Program-made: the position numbers and the translations under genes
Notes under the pieces: model-generated
The model's input: the letters and a program-made list of their open reading frames with translations, nothing else
The model's database searches: none
Told to the model about the DNA's origin: nothing
Source: Methanobrevibacter olleyae
GTDB taxonomy: Archaea > Methanobacteriota > Methanobacteria > Methanobacteriales > Methanobacteriaceae
DNA length: 40,454 nt
NCBI GenBank assembly: GCA_015063035.1
Contig: SUTG01000014.1
Coordinates: 1-40,454, forward strand
Direction: 5' to 3'
In this document: in pieces, positions 8,900 to 18,218 of the stretch
How positions within the stretch are numbered: position 1 is the stretch's first letter
Layout of the letters: every line of letters begins with the position of its first letter

Positions 8900-10108
8900 T
8901 CATATATAATCTGATGTCAAAAAATCTATGATGTTTCTGTGTTTTAATCCGCTTCCTGAAAAATCAAGTTTGTCCATGCTCAAAACATATTTGTCAAAGT
9001 TATCGTCGATTTTTGCAAGAGCGGAAAATTCCCTTTCAATTGTCTTATCATTCTCCAGCTTATATGTTACTTGGATGTAAATCTTTTCCTTAGCTTTTGT
9101 GCAGACGAAATCTATTTCCTTGTCATTAATCAATCCTATTTTTACATCATATCCTCTTCTGAGAAGTTCAATAAACACTATATTTTCAAGGATAGATCCC
9201 ATGTTTTCCATTTCACCATATTTTGCTTGGTAGAACCCATGGTCGGCCAGAAAGTACTTTTCATTGTGCTTCAGCACTTTCTTCCCTTTTATGTCTTCCC
9301 TTTGCGCTTGATATATGAAGCATGCATTCTTGGCATATAACAGATAATCAAGTATTGTATCCTTTGATATTTTCCTTCCCTCATGCTTTATGTATTTGAC
9401 TATGCTTCCTGCAGAGAAATTTTTTCCAATGTTCATTATTACATAATCAAGTATTCTGTTCAGCATATCCGTGTTTCTGATATTGTGCCTTGTGATAATG
9501 TCCTTTAGGAGTATTGTATTGTATATGTCCCCCAAATATGAGTACTTGTCTTCTGCTGCAACCTGCTGTATAGGAGGCATTCCACCATATTCAACATACT
9601 CCTCAAACAGCTCCTCCAAGTCGACAATATCCGTCTTTTCCATTTCCTTTTTGTATTGTATGAATTCGGCAAATGAAAAGGGGTATATGTTTATTTGATA
9701 GTATCTTCCGGAGATTAGCGTTGCCATTTCACCCGACAGCAGCTCTGAATTGGAACCTGTGATGTAAATGTCACAGTCAAGGTCTACCCTGTAGGCGTTT
9801 ATGCTTTTTTCCCAGTTTTTTACGTTTTGTATCTCATCAAATAGCAGATAGATTTTGCCCTTTGTGTTTTTAGTTAGGCCCATAATCAATTCATCAAGCT
9901 GCTTGAAGTTTTCTATTTTGTTGTATTTCAGGGATTCAAATGAGATCAAGAATATGTTTTCCTCATTTATTCCACGGCTTTTCAGTTCTTCCTGTATGCT
10001 TTTTAATAGATATGTCTTGCCGCTTCTTCTAACGCCAATTATGATTTTGACAGGTTCCTTATCAATTAATCTTTCAATCTGATTTAAGTATAATGTTCTC
10101 TTGATCAT
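8900..10108 (-). CDS. AAA+ ATPase with C-terminal DUF4143 domain
   Basis: This 402-residue protein belongs to the DUF4143 AAA ATPases common in archaea and anaerobes, whose role is not known. From the chosen start, Walker A is GVRRSGKT at 25-32 and Walker B is LLFDE at 89-93. A sensor-like TGSNSELLSGE follows, and the C-terminal half has the nuclease-like core typical of the family (EIDFVC, then YIQVTYKL). I chose the ATG at 10108, five bases after GGTGA; a TTG 12 bases upstream is also in frame but less likely. It lies between fni and IPK in an otherwise conserved isoprenoid block, so it looks inserted. Confidence 0.88.
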   Translation of the reverse strand: MIKRTLYLNQIERLIDKEPVKIIIGVRRSGKTYLLKSIQEELKSRGINEENIFLISFESLKYNKIENFKQLDELIMGLTKNTKGKIYLLFDEIQNVKNWEKSINAYRVDLDCDIYITGSNSELLSGEMATLISGRYYQINIYPFSFAEFIQYKKEMEKTDIVDLEELFEEYVEYGGMPPIQQVAAEDKYSYLGDIYNTILLKDIITRHNIRNTDMLNRILDYVIMNIGKNFSAGSIVKYIKHEGRKISKDTILDYLLYAKNACFIYQAQREDIKGKKVLKHNEKYFLADHGFYQAKYGEMENMGSILENIVFIELLRRGYDVKIGLINDKEIDFVCTKAKEKIYIQVTYKLENDKTIEREFSALAKIDDNFDKYVLSMDKLDFSGSGLKHRNIIDFLTSDYI

Positions 10109-10154
10109 TATTTTCACCAAGACCTTTCTTTATATGAAATCTTGTATTTTAAAA

Positions 10155-10162
10155 TATATAAA
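10155..10162 (-). promoter_or_regulatory. TATA box of the AAA+ ATPase gene
   Basis: The minus strand reads TTTATATA. A start near 10133 gives a 25-nt leader containing GGTGA. The 40-bp repeats lie directly upstream. Confidence 0.5.
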
Positions 10163-10171
10163 TTTGTCTAT

Positions 10172-10265
10172 TATAATCGACAATAATGATAATTATCATA
10201 TAAACATCGAATACAATCGACAATAATGGCAATTTTTATACAAATATCAAATATAGCCGACAATA
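10172..10265. repeat. 40-bp direct repeats upstream of the AAA+ ATPase promoter
   Basis: The core CGACAAT occurs three times at exact 40-bp spacing (starting near 10179, 10219 and 10259), with the first two copies similar over most of the unit. The first copy contains the perfect 14-bp palindrome ATGATAATTATCAT (10186-10199). The position just upstream of a TATA box fits a regulator binding array. Confidence 0.7.
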
Positions 10266-10584
10266 TGATGTAATGGAAATTACATATAATGTGAAAAACA
10301 CACATTGCATTAGCTAATGAAAAAAGTGGTTCATTGACTGTAAAAAGAATATGAAAAACATCACTTTAAATAAGAATTATCTTTTAATCCATTATAAAGA
10401 TTTATCAAGGGCAAAATTGTGCAAAAACACAATTGTGATTTAAAAAAAATGAATTAAATCAACCCAATCAAATAAAAGTTTACTATTCATGCTAAATAGT
10501 AAAAACAAAGCCCAAACAATCAATATTTAATAATATAAGAGATAAAATAGGTTTAAATGAGAAAAAAGCAAAGGAAAAGGTGAT
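10266..10584. other. Intergenic region, no gene seen
   Basis: AT-rich sequence without a supported reading frame. GTGCAAAAACACAATTGTG near 10420-10438 is a small imperfect inverted repeat. Confidence 0.4.
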
Positions 10585-10790
10585 ATGATTGAACGTGAAT
10601 GAAAACTCCCCGTAAATATTGAATCCTAACAAAATAAATGAAACAATAAGTTTCATAAAGGAAATATTCAATCAAATCAAAGAAAAGCTTTTGAAAATAA
10701 AAAATAAAAATGAAAAGTTAAAATATGAAATGGAAGTTAAGAACATTTTAAGTCTGATGGAGGGGATTGAAGTTAATTATTTTCTGCAGA
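10585..10790 (+). pseudogene. Possible remnant of a small plus-strand gene
   Basis: A good ribosome binding site (AAAAGGTGAT) precedes ATG at 10585, but that frame stops after five codons. A GTG at 10595 in the next frame stops at 10613. Beyond that stop the same frame stays open from 10619 and encodes a Lys/Glu/Ile-rich helical stretch (ending near MEGIEVNYF) before it runs into the oppositely oriented IPK gene. This looks like the decayed 5' part of a gene. Random A-rich sequence can also encode Lys-rich frames, so confidence is low. Confidence 0.3.
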
Positions 10791-11592
10791 TTTTAGTTCC
10801 ATTTACTTTCATGCCCTGCAATGCCTTTGCGATTGCCCCTTCCTCATTTGCGTTGATGATTTCAGAGCTTATTCCATAATCAGCCAAGTCCAATAGCTCT
10901 TTTACCTTGCCGACCATACCGCCGGTTACATCAACATTGGTAGTGGATTCCAGGAACTTAATGTCTTCAATGGAGTTCACCTCATCAATATGAACTGCAT
11001 CATCATGTGTTTTAGGATTTTTGGTATAGACTCCTGCAACATCAGTTCCAAGTACAATCCTATCGGATTTTAGGAATTTTGCAATGTATTGGAGCACTTG
11101 ATCTCCAGAGATGACCGCTATCTTCACTTCATCATCAATAACCACATCTCCAAATAGAACAGGTACAAATCCTTCCCTGAGATATGTCTTTATCAAGTTC
11201 AAGTCAAAGTCGTAGATCCTCTTATTGTGTGAAGTTATAAATGAAGATGGAGGTATTGCAATAACTGGAATGCCATGATCAATCAAGGATTCACAAATGA
11301 TTGAATTCAATTTCTTGACCTCGTTTTGAACTTCAGCAAATCCTATTCTCTTTTCAAGGTAATCCTTCATTTCAAAAGGTTCTCCAATCTTGTACTTCTT
11401 AGCTGGAGGATGACCGAAAGAGCCTGCACCATGGACTATTACGAGACCATCTATCAAGTCATTGCTGATTTCCTCAGCATATAGAGACTCCCTGATTTCC
11501 TCTGCAATACGATTTAAGTTTTCATAATCCACTTTAGGTTCTGCCAAATCCTTTTCAGTTAATATGCTTCCGCCAATCTTTAAGATAATCAT
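10777..11592 (-). CDS. Isopentenyl phosphate kinase
   Basis: This 271-residue amino-acid-kinase-fold protein phosphorylates isopentenyl phosphate to isopentenyl diphosphate, the last step of the archaeal variant mevalonate pathway. N-terminal LKIGGSILTEK is the nucleotide-binding Gly-rich start. HGAGSFGHPPAKKY contains the His (in GHP) that marks IPK against other family members. VLGTDVAGVY and DVTGGMVGKV are conserved in the nucleotide site. It starts 97 bp downstream of mevalonate kinase on the same strand. Its end overlaps the possible plus-strand gene remnant. Confidence 0.93.
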   Translation of the reverse strand: MIILKIGGSILTEKDLAEPKVDYENLNRIAEEIRESLYAEEISNDLIDGLVIVHGAGSFGHPPAKKYKIGEPFEMKDYLEKRIGFAEVQNEVKKLNSIICESLIDHGIPVIAIPPSSFITSHNKRIYDFDLNLIKTYLREGFVPVLFGDVVIDDEVKIAVISGDQVLQYIAKFLKSDRIVLGTDVAGVYTKNPKTHDDAVHIDEVNSIEDIKFLESTTNVDVTGGMVGKVKELLDLADYGISSEIINANEEGAIAKALQGMKVNGTKICRK

Positions 11593-11688
11593 AAAATCAC
11601 ACTATTAATAAAAATAATATCTAAAATAAATTTAAAATAATCTAAAAAAATGAAAAATAATAAAAAGTTGTCATTGCAATCACAAAAT

Positions 11689-12672
11689 CTAAGGCAAAGG
11701 AGGAGCTCTCCTATTTACTAAAACACCATCCTTTGAGAACTTGACTTTAATTGTCTTGTCTTCAACATTGATTGCCTCCGCAACTTCATCCACATTGTCT
11801 TCCCTGCATAGGGAAATTATGCTTCCCCCACCACCGGAACCGGTGATCTTGGATGCAAGAGCTCCATTGTCACGAGCGGTATAAATCATTCTGGACAATT
11901 CATAGGTGTTTACACCTAAGGAGTCAAGCAATCCCTGATTCAAATTCATGAGTTCAGCTATCCTTTCAATATCATTCTTTATGATTGCAACTCTTGCCTC
12001 ATTTGCAATCTTGCCCATTGTAGAGATTATTGGATTGACCAATTCAGGGTAAGTTTCCTTTAATGTCTTTACGTTCTTAACCATTTTGGCAGTGTTTCCA
12101 TATTTATTTGTGAATCCCACAACAAATGGAGCATCCAAATGACTGTCAAAACGGACAATCCTCTTCTCACGAGAGAGATAAATCAATCCACCATATGTAC
12201 TGATCAATGTATCCAATGGACTTGCTATTCCTTGAACATCCTCTTCTACTCCATGAGCTTCATGTGCAAGTGTTTCCTTATTGAATTCAACACCATGAAA
12301 ATGATGCAATGCAGCAATTGTAGCGACAGTTACAGCAGCAGAAGAACCTAAACCGGAACCTATAGGCAAATTAAGGGATAGGCTCATGTCAATGTTACTA
12401 TGATCATGGAACTTTCCCATAGCATTTAATATATAACGAATAATGCCCGGTTTTCCTCTAACTAATGTATAAGTTCCTCTACGGGTATCCATTTTTACTT
12501 CAAAACCTAAATCATTGGACTTTAATGTGGAGTAATTGTTATTTGATCTGCGAATGCTTACTGTAGCCCTTTTATTGACTGCACCTGCAATAGCCGGTTC
12601 ATCATACACTACTGAATGCTCACCGAAAAGAATTGTCTTTCCAGGTGCAGAAGCTACTGATATATGTCTCAT
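11689..12672 (-). CDS. mvk: Mevalonate kinase
   Basis: This 327-residue GHMP-family kinase makes 5-phosphomevalonate from mevalonate and ATP. Seen are the N-terminal SAPGKTILFGEHSVVYDEPA, the ATP-binding loop PIGSGLGSSAAVTVA and the C-terminal KITGSGGGGSIISL motif. Length matches archaeal enzymes. The ATG has the ribosome binding site GGGAGAA. It is the first gene of the isoprenoid block, divergent from the small Cys-rich gene across a 141-bp gap. Confidence 0.96.
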   Translation of the reverse strand: MRHISVASAPGKTILFGEHSVVYDEPAIAGAVNKRATVSIRRSNNNYSTLKSNDLGFEVKMDTRRGTYTLVRGKPGIIRYILNAMGKFHDHSNIDMSLSLNLPIGSGLGSSAAVTVATIAALHHFHGVEFNKETLAHEAHGVEEDVQGIASPLDTLISTYGGLIYLSREKRIVRFDSHLDAPFVVGFTNKYGNTAKMVKNVKTLKETYPELVNPIISTMGKIANEARVAIIKNDIERIAELMNLNQGLLDSLGVNTYELSRMIYTARDNGALASKITGSGGGGSIISLCREDNVDEVAEAINVEDKTIKVKFSKDGVLVNRRAPPLP

Positions 12673-12813
12673 CTCTAATTCTCCCTAATTTATTTTTAAA
12701 GTTAAAATTCACTATTCTAAAATCCAATATTTGATTTTGAAATTTTTTTTAATTATTAAGATTTAGTATATTTATAAATTTATCTTAAATAATATAAAAA
12801 CTATACTATAGAT

Positions 12814-13002
12814 ATGGGAAATAATATGGAAAAGAATATGGAAACGGATATGGAAAAAGATATTGAAAAAGATATTGAAAAAGAATGTTACAATTGCAAA
12901 TATTTGGAGTTTGACACAGACTTATGCACCCAATTCTTTTGCAAGTATCATGAAAAGCTGATTAATCAGGATGATAGCTGTGAAAATTGGTTAAAAAAAT
13001 GA
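12814..13002 (+). CDS. Small Cys-rich protein with N-terminal tetrapeptide repeats
   Basis: This 62-residue protein is one of the few plus-strand genes. Residues 5-24 are five copies of the tetrapeptide pattern (M/I)-E-(K/T)-(D/N), encoded by 12-bp units. Then come ECYNCKYLEFD, CTQFFCKYHEK and a last DSCENWLK, so five Cys and one His are available for a zinc-binding knuckle. No ribosome binding site is visible. A TATA-like box (TATATTTATAAA near 12769-12780) lies about 35-45 bases upstream of the ATG, which would fit a leaderless or very short-leader mRNA. A start at one of the later ATG codons is possible. Function unknown. Confidence 0.6.
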   Translation: MGNNMEKNMETDMEKDIEKDIEKECYNCKYLEFDTDLCTQFFCKYHEKLINQDDSCENWLKK

Positions 13003-13128
13003 AATGAAATCAAAAAACAAAAAAACACACAAAACCACCAAAAAAATAGAAAATAAAAAGAAAGAAAAAAATAAGCAAAAAATAGATTAAAAAGAAAGAG
13101 AAAGAAATGAAAACAAAAAATTGCTTTT

Positions 13129-13518
13129 TTAAGTCCTTTCCATAACTTCTATTTTATATCCGTCTGGATCAGTCAGGAAATAGTATTTTTCACTTCCATC
13201 ATCATATAAGCTTTTTAAAGGACCTACTTCATATCCTGCATTGATATGTTCTTGCCTAACTGCTTCAATGTCCTCAACAAGAACTGCAAGATGTCCATAT
13301 CCAGAACCTATTTCATAAGGAACTTCAGGGTCATAATTATAAGTGAGTTCCAATTCAAAATGTGATTGGCCATCTGTCAAATAGACCAATGTAAATTTAC
13401 CTTCAGGCTTATCCACTCTCCTGTTCTCTTTCATTCCCAATGCTTCATCATAAAACTTCAATGAACGTTCAAGGTCAAAGACCCTAATCATTTCATGTAT
13501 CATCATACAATTTACCAT
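13129..13518 (-). CDS. Glyoxalase I-like (VOC superfamily) protein
   Basis: This 129-residue protein has two beta-alpha-beta-beta-beta modules as in lactoylglutathione lyase. The four metal ligands expected for glyoxalase I are present: H8 (MIHEMIRV), E57 (FELELTYN), H76 (GYGHLAV) and E124 (YKIEVMER). Glyoxalase I detoxifies methylglyoxal as a thiol adduct. A methanogen would not be expected to use glutathione, so the thiol partner is open. The ATG follows AAGGTGATATC. It lies between MEMO and mevalonate kinase, genes I remember as neighbours in Methanothermobacter, so it may be a later addition. Confidence 0.85.
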   Translation of the reverse strand: MVNCMMIHEMIRVFDLERSLKFYDEALGMKENRRVDKPEGKFTLVYLTDGQSHFELELTYNYDPEVPYEIGSGYGHLAVLVEDIEAVRQEHINAGYEVGPLKSLYDDGSEKYYFLTDPDGYKIEVMERT

Positions 13519-13570
13519 GATATCACCTTATTATAATTAATTTAAGTATATACTGACCAGCAATGTTTAA

Positions 13571-14419
13571 TCAATACCATACACCAGAACCATATCCAAC
13601 TACAGATGCATAATCCAATGTTATGTCACCACTTGTTGAATGCTGTAAAAGTTCAAAGTTTTTCTGGCCTAATTTTTTAGAAAATTCCATACTTACCATA
13701 GTTGGACCGTATCCACATATACTAATTTGTTCATTTTTTACAACTTGATAGAGCCCTTCAGTATTTGCATTGAACACTTCATTAAACACAAGGTTGTCAT
13801 GTTCGATGGTCTTTTCCTGAGACTTAAAATGAGATAAATCAGTACTATCAATCAAAGTGATTTTTCTTCCTAAGTTTTGGCTAGATTCATAGATGGAATT
13901 TGCCAAATCTTTAGATGTTTCAACAGATTGATCCATCATGCAGATTGGAACTATCTTGAAGTTGCTGTCAAAGTACTTTAAGAATGGAAGCTGAACTTCA
14001 CAGCTGTGTTCCTTTAAGTGTGCATTAAAATCAGCCTTAGCGAAATTAGAGTTTTTTATAATTTCATCTGCAAGTTCATTGTCCACATCACAGACTCCAT
14101 TCGGAACTACCCATGATCCCTCATTGTACACTGAAACATCTGCCCCATAGCCAGTATGATTAGGACAAAGTATTACAAAGGTTTCTGGATAACCGTCCTG
14201 AACTAATTTAGAATAAGCATGAGCGGCAGTAGGGCCAGAGTAGACATATCCTGCATGTGGAACCATAATTGCATTAACCTGTTTTTCATTTTTTATCCTT
14301 GATAGCTTAGGCACTTCACCAGGCCCTAACCTATGTTTAAAACAGTCCTCAATTGATTCTCTTAAGTATTTTACATTACTTTCATAAAATGCACCAGCAA
14401 CTGCAGGTTCTCTAATCAT
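13571..14419 (-). CDS. amrB: MEMO family protein (AmmeMemoRadiSam system protein B)
   Basis: This 282-residue protein belongs to the MEMO family, related to non-haem iron dioxygenases. Typical features are the start MIREPAVAGAFYE, the VPHAGYVYSG motif, CPNHTGYGADVSVY, LKEHSCEVQLPFL and the STDLSHF segment with conserved His residues. I chose the ATG at 14419, which lies five bases after GGTGA; an in-frame ATG four codons upstream has no such site. It sits downstream of rps2 on the same strand. The family often occurs with AMMECR1 and radical SAM partners, which are not in this window. Its cellular role in archaea is unknown. Confidence 0.92.
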   Translation of the reverse strand: MIREPAVAGAFYESNVKYLRESIEDCFKHRLGPGEVPKLSRIKNEKQVNAIMVPHAGYVYSGPTAAHAYSKLVQDGYPETFVILCPNHTGYGADVSVYNEGSWVVPNGVCDVDNELADEIIKNSNFAKADFNAHLKEHSCEVQLPFLKYFDSNFKIVPICMMDQSVETSKDLANSIYESSQNLGRKITLIDSTDLSHFKSQEKTIEHDNLVFNEVFNANTEGLYQVVKNEQISICGYGPTMVSMEFSKKLGQKNFELLQHSTSGDITLDYASVVGYGSGVWY

Positions 14420-14653
14420 ATTTTCACCCATTTTTAAATTATTTTCAATATAAAGTTTAAGAATTAATTAATAATTTAATTTACTTAATATAAAAAATTT
14501 ATTTATTTTTTTAAAAATAGTTAGAGTATAAATTAAATTATAAAAATAGGATAATAAGATAAAAATAGATAAAATAGATAAAAATAGAATTTAAAAAAGT
14601 TTAAAAAAGTAAAAATAATAGAAAAAGTTAATTAATTAATTAAAATTAATTAA

Positions 14654-15250
14654 CTAGAATTTAAGTTCAAAGTCAGAAGATTCAATGTCTAAATCTTCGT
14701 CTTCGCCAAGAATTCCTCTTTCTCTTAAGATTTGTCTTGCAAGTAACCAGTAGATTAAAGCGATAGCTTTTCTACCTTTGTTGTTGGATGGAACACAAAT
14801 ATCCACGTTAGCAAGTAAGTTTTCAGAATCGCATAAACCTACTACAGGAATACCGTTTTGTTTGGATTCTAAAATTGCTTGAGAGTCGGATCTTGGGTCA
14901 GTTACAACAATAACTTTAGGTTCAATGAATTTAGCGTATTGTGGGTTGGTTAAGGTACCTGGGATGAATCTACCAGGAATGGTTTTACATCCAGTGATTT
15001 CACCGAATTTCTTAACAGGAGCTTGACCGTATTGACGGGTAGCTACCACTAAAATGTCATCTGGGTCGTATTTTGCTAAGAATTTAGCAACAGCTCTGAT
15101 TCTTTCATCAGTTTTACGAACGTCTAAGACATATAAACCATCGGATCTTACACGGAAAATGTATTTTTCCATGTCACTAGTCTTTTGTTGGGTACCAATG
15201 TGTAACCCAGCAGCTAAATACTTTTCTAAAGGGATTAATAAATCTGACAC
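14654..15250 (-). CDS. rps2: 30S ribosomal protein S2 (uS2)
   Basis: This 198-residue archaeal S2 stabilises the head-body junction of the small subunit. Conserved stretches include [14 protein letters not shown] near the start, [40 protein letters not shown] and [12 protein letters not shown]. The C-terminus is acidic ([13 protein letters not shown]), usual for this group. The start is GTG at 15250, three bases after GGTGAT. It belongs to the translation/transcription gene run but has an intergenic gap of about 150 bp upstream, so it may have its own promoter. Confidence 0.96.
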   Translation of the reverse strand: MSDLLIPLEKYLAAGLHIGTQQKTSDMEKYIFRVRSDGLYVLDVRKTDERIRAVAKFLAKYDPDDILVVATRQYGQAPVKKFGEITGCKTIPGRFIPGTLTNPQYAKFIEPKVIVVTDPRSDSQAILESKQNGIPVVGLCDSENLLANVDICVPSNNKGRKAIALIYWLLARQILRERGILGEDEDLDIESSDFELKF

Positions 15251-15401
15251 TTTATCACCATATAATATAAAATATAATTTTTATTGAATTTTTTATTGAA
15301 ATTAAATTAAATTATTAAGAAATAATTAAAAAATAAGATAAGAATTCAAATAAAATCCAAAAGGAGATTATTTAAGAATTCTTCTCTCAAAATCAACAAA
15401 T

Positions 15402-15593
15402 TTATTCATCTTTGATAGTAATGCAGTCGTTAGGACACATGTCGACACATACTTCACATAAAGTACATTCGTCTTCATGATCAGTTACGATTTTGTCTCC
15501 GTCTAAGGAAAAGATTTCCATAGGACACATATCTACACATTCACCACAATCTGCATTTTCACATTTGCTTGCATCAATAATAACAGTTGACAT
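15402..15593 (-). CDS. Two-[4Fe-4S] ferredoxin
   Basis: This 63-residue protein has two cluster motifs. The first is C11-x4-C16-x2-C19-x3-C23 in the segment CENADCGECVDMCP, which has an unusual spacing at its first cysteine. The second is the standard CTLCEVCVDMCP with C43, C46, C49 and C53. The sequence is very acidic, as for a small electron carrier. The ribosome binding site GGTGT precedes the ATG. It lies between eno and rps2 on the same strand. Its redox partner cannot be deduced from position. Confidence 0.88.
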   Translation of the reverse strand: MSTVIIDASKCENADCGECVDMCPMEIFSLDGDKIVTDHEDECTLCEVCVDMCPNDCITIKDE

Positions 15594-15847
15594 TTTTACA
15601 CCATTTTCTTCTTAAAATTTTTATTAATTAATAATTTAATTAATAAACTTGATAAAACACTATAAATTCTTTTATAAGCCTATTAATAAATTACCTAAAG
15701 ATTAATTATAAATAAAACTTTTTTTGCTAATAAAAAGATTTAATTTAATAATTAATAAATTTAACTACCTATTAAAGTAAATCTCGCTCTAAAATTTACT
15801 ATAATCATGATTTGAACTGAATTTGATTAACTGAATTGAAAAGAAAT

Positions 15848-17095
15848 CTAATATAAACCAGCCATTCTAGGATTGGACATTTCCTCTTCAATTCTGATAA
15901 GTTCATTTAGTTTAGCTATTCTTTCCCCACCTATTGCACCGGTTTTAATCATTGGGGCGCCGAATGCAATTGCCAAGTGAGCTATGGTTTCATCACAGGT
16001 TTCTCCGGACCTATGGGAAACAACAGGCATTACACCATTCTCTTTAGCTAATCTAACAGTTTCATAAGTGTCTGTTAAAGTACCTATTTGATTTGGCTTG
16101 ATTATTATTGCATTTGCAGCATTCATTTCAATTCCTTTAGCCAATAATTCTCTATTGGTTACGAATAGGTCATCACCGCAAATGCGGCATTTATTGCCAA
16201 CTTTTGCTGTGAGTTCTGCAAAACCTTCAAAATCTTTCTCATCAAAAGGATCTTCAACATAGAACATATGATAAGTATCGATCAAGTCTTTTACATAATC
16301 AACCTGGTCACCGCTGTCTCTTAGAAGACCGTCTTGACCATAGACATACTTACCTTCTTCCTCGCTCCAGAATTCAGATGAAGCCATATCCAAACCAGGC
16401 TTAATGATAAAACCAAGTTCATCACCAACCTCTTCACAAGCTTGAGCTTGAATCTCCAATGCCTGATCATTAGCGATGTTTGGAATCCAACCTCCTTCAT
16501 CACCTTTTCCACCAGTGAAGCTAGGGTCTTTTTTGCTTATGAGCTCCTTTAATCTTTTATGAACTTCAACATTAGCGAAAACCGCTTCTGTAATGTCACT
16601 TGCTCCAACAGGAACAACCAGGAACTCTTGAATGTCAGGTGCATTAGGACCTGCATGAGCCCCTCCATTCATCATATTCCCTAATGGATAAGGAATTTCC
16701 TTAACGAAATTGCCCCCTAAGAAATTGTAAAGAGGCAAATTGTAACTCATTGCCGCTGCTTTAGCTGCAGCCATGGAAACAGCCACAGTGGTATTTCCAC
16801 CAATTGCAGACAAGTTATCGGTTCCATCAATTTCCTTAAGGATTTCATCAATGTCCTCAATGTCTTCAGCAGCCATACCAATAAGTTCGGAGGAGATTAA
16901 ATCTTCAACCTCAGTGATTACTTGACTCACTCCACCTTCTGGGAAAGAAACGACTTCTCTAGAACCAGTGCTTGCACCACTAGGTGCAGCGGCTCTTCCA
17001 AATCCGTTCCAGGTAATTATGTCCACTTCAACAGTAGGATTTCCCCTGCTGTCTAAAATCTTTCTAACACGAACATCTTCAATTACACTATCCAA
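15848..17095 (-). CDS. eno: Enolase
   Basis: This 415-residue enzyme converts 2-phosphoglycerate to phosphoenolpyruvate; in methanogens it mainly serves gluconeogenesis. Conserved parts seen are the start [29 protein letters not shown], the metal-binding region [11 protein letters not shown] then GDDLFVTN, the catalytic Lys in [10 protein letters not shown] and SHRSGETCD. The start codon is TTG at 17095 after a good GAGGTG ribosome binding site; no better ATG lies nearby. It is placed between rpoK and the ferredoxin, as in other Methanobacteriales. About 600 bp separate it from rpoK. Confidence 0.97.
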   Translation of the reverse strand: MDSVIEDVRVRKILDSRGNPTVEVDIITWNGFGRAAAPSGASTGSREVVSFPEGGVSQVITEVEDLISSELIGMAAEDIEDIDEILKEIDGTDNLSAIGGNTTVAVSMAAAKAAAMSYNLPLYNFLGGNFVKEIPYPLGNMMNGGAHAGPNAPDIQEFLVVPVGASDITEAVFANVEVHKRLKELISKKDPSFTGGKGDEGGWIPNIANDQALEIQAQACEEVGDELGFIIKPGLDMASSEFWSEEEGKYVYGQDGLLRDSGDQVDYVKDLIDTYHMFYVEDPFDEKDFEGFAELTAKVGNKCRICGDDLFVTNRELLAKGIEMNAANAIIIKPNQIGTLTDTYETVRLAKENGVMPVVSHRSGETCDETIAHLAIAFGAPMIKTGAIGGERIAKLNELIRIEEEMSNPRMAGLY

Positions 17096-17290
17096 AATAA
17101 CACCTCATAGGTTATAAAGAATAATTTAAATGAATATTATAAATAAAATTTAATCATCCCTTAAATTTAAGATAATTGAATATGCAATTTTAGTATGCAA
17201 TTAAGTATTCAATTTGCTAGTTTTCCTATAACAACGGATTAAATAAACCTAATATTGATTAAAGGTTCTAATTAACTAATGATCATTAAA
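17096..17290. other. Leader and promoter region of enolase, no gene
   Basis: Part of a gap of more than 600 bp between eno and rpoK. ATTTATAAT on the minus strand near 17141-17149 is a possible TATA box for eno. No reading frame is supported. Confidence 0.4.
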
Positions 17291-17376
17291 TAATCAATAA
17301 TTCATTATCAACACTTAATCAATAATTCATTATCAACACTTAATCAATAATTCATTATCAACACTTAATCAATAAT
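17291..17376. repeat. 25-bp tandem repeat, three full copies plus a partial one
   Basis: The unit TAATCAATAATTCATTATCA followed by ACACT occurs exactly at 17291-17315, 17316-17340 and 17341-17365, then continues for 11 bases (TAATCAATAAT). The copies are identical, which points to recent or actively maintained slippage. It lies between rpoK and eno. Confidence 0.92.
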
Positions 17377-17709
17377 CAATTTGCCAATGAGATTCAAAAG
17401 AATCCTTATTCAATTCGTCTTACCATAAAATCTATAATGGATTTTGAAATCATAAAAAAACTAGAAGGTTGATTTATAGATTGCATATGATATTCTTAAT
17501 TTAAAGAAATAAATAAATTTAAATAAATTATATGATTTAAAATTTAAATTAAATAATTTTAATAATTTATTTATAATATTATTAAGTAATTAATCACTTA
17601 AATACTTAATCATTAAATATATAAAATTCTTTTTAAATAAAAAGAACAATTATACTGATTTTTAAATTCTTTTTTAGATATAAAAAAGAATAGATAAAGA
17701 ATAAATGAT
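17377..17709. other. Intergenic region downstream of rpoK, no gene seen
   Basis: Strongly AT-rich sequence with long stretches of TAATTTAAAT and TTAATCA. I see no stable hairpin or coding frame. Confidence 0.5.
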
Positions 17710-17928
17710 TTATTCTTTGTGTCTAACGTTTAAAGGCAAAATGCCTAATTCAAGTTCTTTAGTGGCTATATCAATAGGATCAAGAGATTTGGAACTTTTA
17801 AGGAATTTTTCAATCTCCTTGTGTTTCATAGGCTTAGCACCCATGGAAAGCTGAATAGCTCTTGCACCTAAAACTCTAGCTTTTTCGAATCTTGTTAATT
17901 TTTTTGTATTGTCTTTATTTGCAGCCAT
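17710..17928 (-). CDS. rpoK: DNA-directed RNA polymerase subunit K
   Basis: This 72-residue subunit is the archaeal counterpart of eukaryotic Rpb6 and bacterial omega, which help assemble the polymerase. The core [21 protein letters not shown] and the following [11 protein letters not shown] tail are characteristic. The ATG has the ribosome binding site AGGAGTT. It is in the usual place after rpoN in the ribosomal/polymerase gene run. Confidence 0.95.
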   Translation of the reverse strand: MAANKDNTKKLTRFEKARVLGARAIQLSMGAKPMKHKEIEKFLKSSKSLDPIDIATKELELGILPLNVRHKE

Positions 17929-18047
17929 TATTTAACTCCTAATTATTAAACAATAATCAATTGTATAAACTATTAATAGCTAATTAATTCCCAAATTGAT
18001 AAAATAATCATTTAAGCCTAAAATAAAAAAATAAAAAAGGATAAGGA

Positions 18048-18218
18048 TTATTCCCAAGTCTCAACATGAGAAATTAACATTCTTCTACAACAATATCTTG
18101 TAATACCCATATCATCCAAAATATCCTTTGACTCTTCACCATCAGCTAATCTGCGGTTGTATTCATCAAAATATGCAGAAACGGGTTTTCCACAACTTAT
18201 ACATCGTATAGGTATCAT
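18048..18218 (-). CDS. rpoN: DNA-directed RNA polymerase subunit N
   Basis: This 56-residue zinc-binding subunit is homologous to eukaryotic Rpb10. Zinc ligands are C6 and C9 (MIPIRCISCGKP) and the adjacent pair C43-C44 (RYCCRRML). The frame is open 21 codons further upstream, but the family starts at MIPIRC, so I place the start at 18218. The C-terminus ISHVETWE is close to family length. Confidence 0.96.
   Translation of the reverse strand: MIPIRCISCGKPVSAYFDEYNRRLADGEESKDILDDMGITRYCCRRMLISHVETWE

Noticed and set aside
15402-15593. Ferredoxin as a subunit of a redox enzyme encoded next to it
   Set aside because: Neighbours are enolase and S2; no oxidoreductase partner is adjacent, so no specific pathway is claimed.
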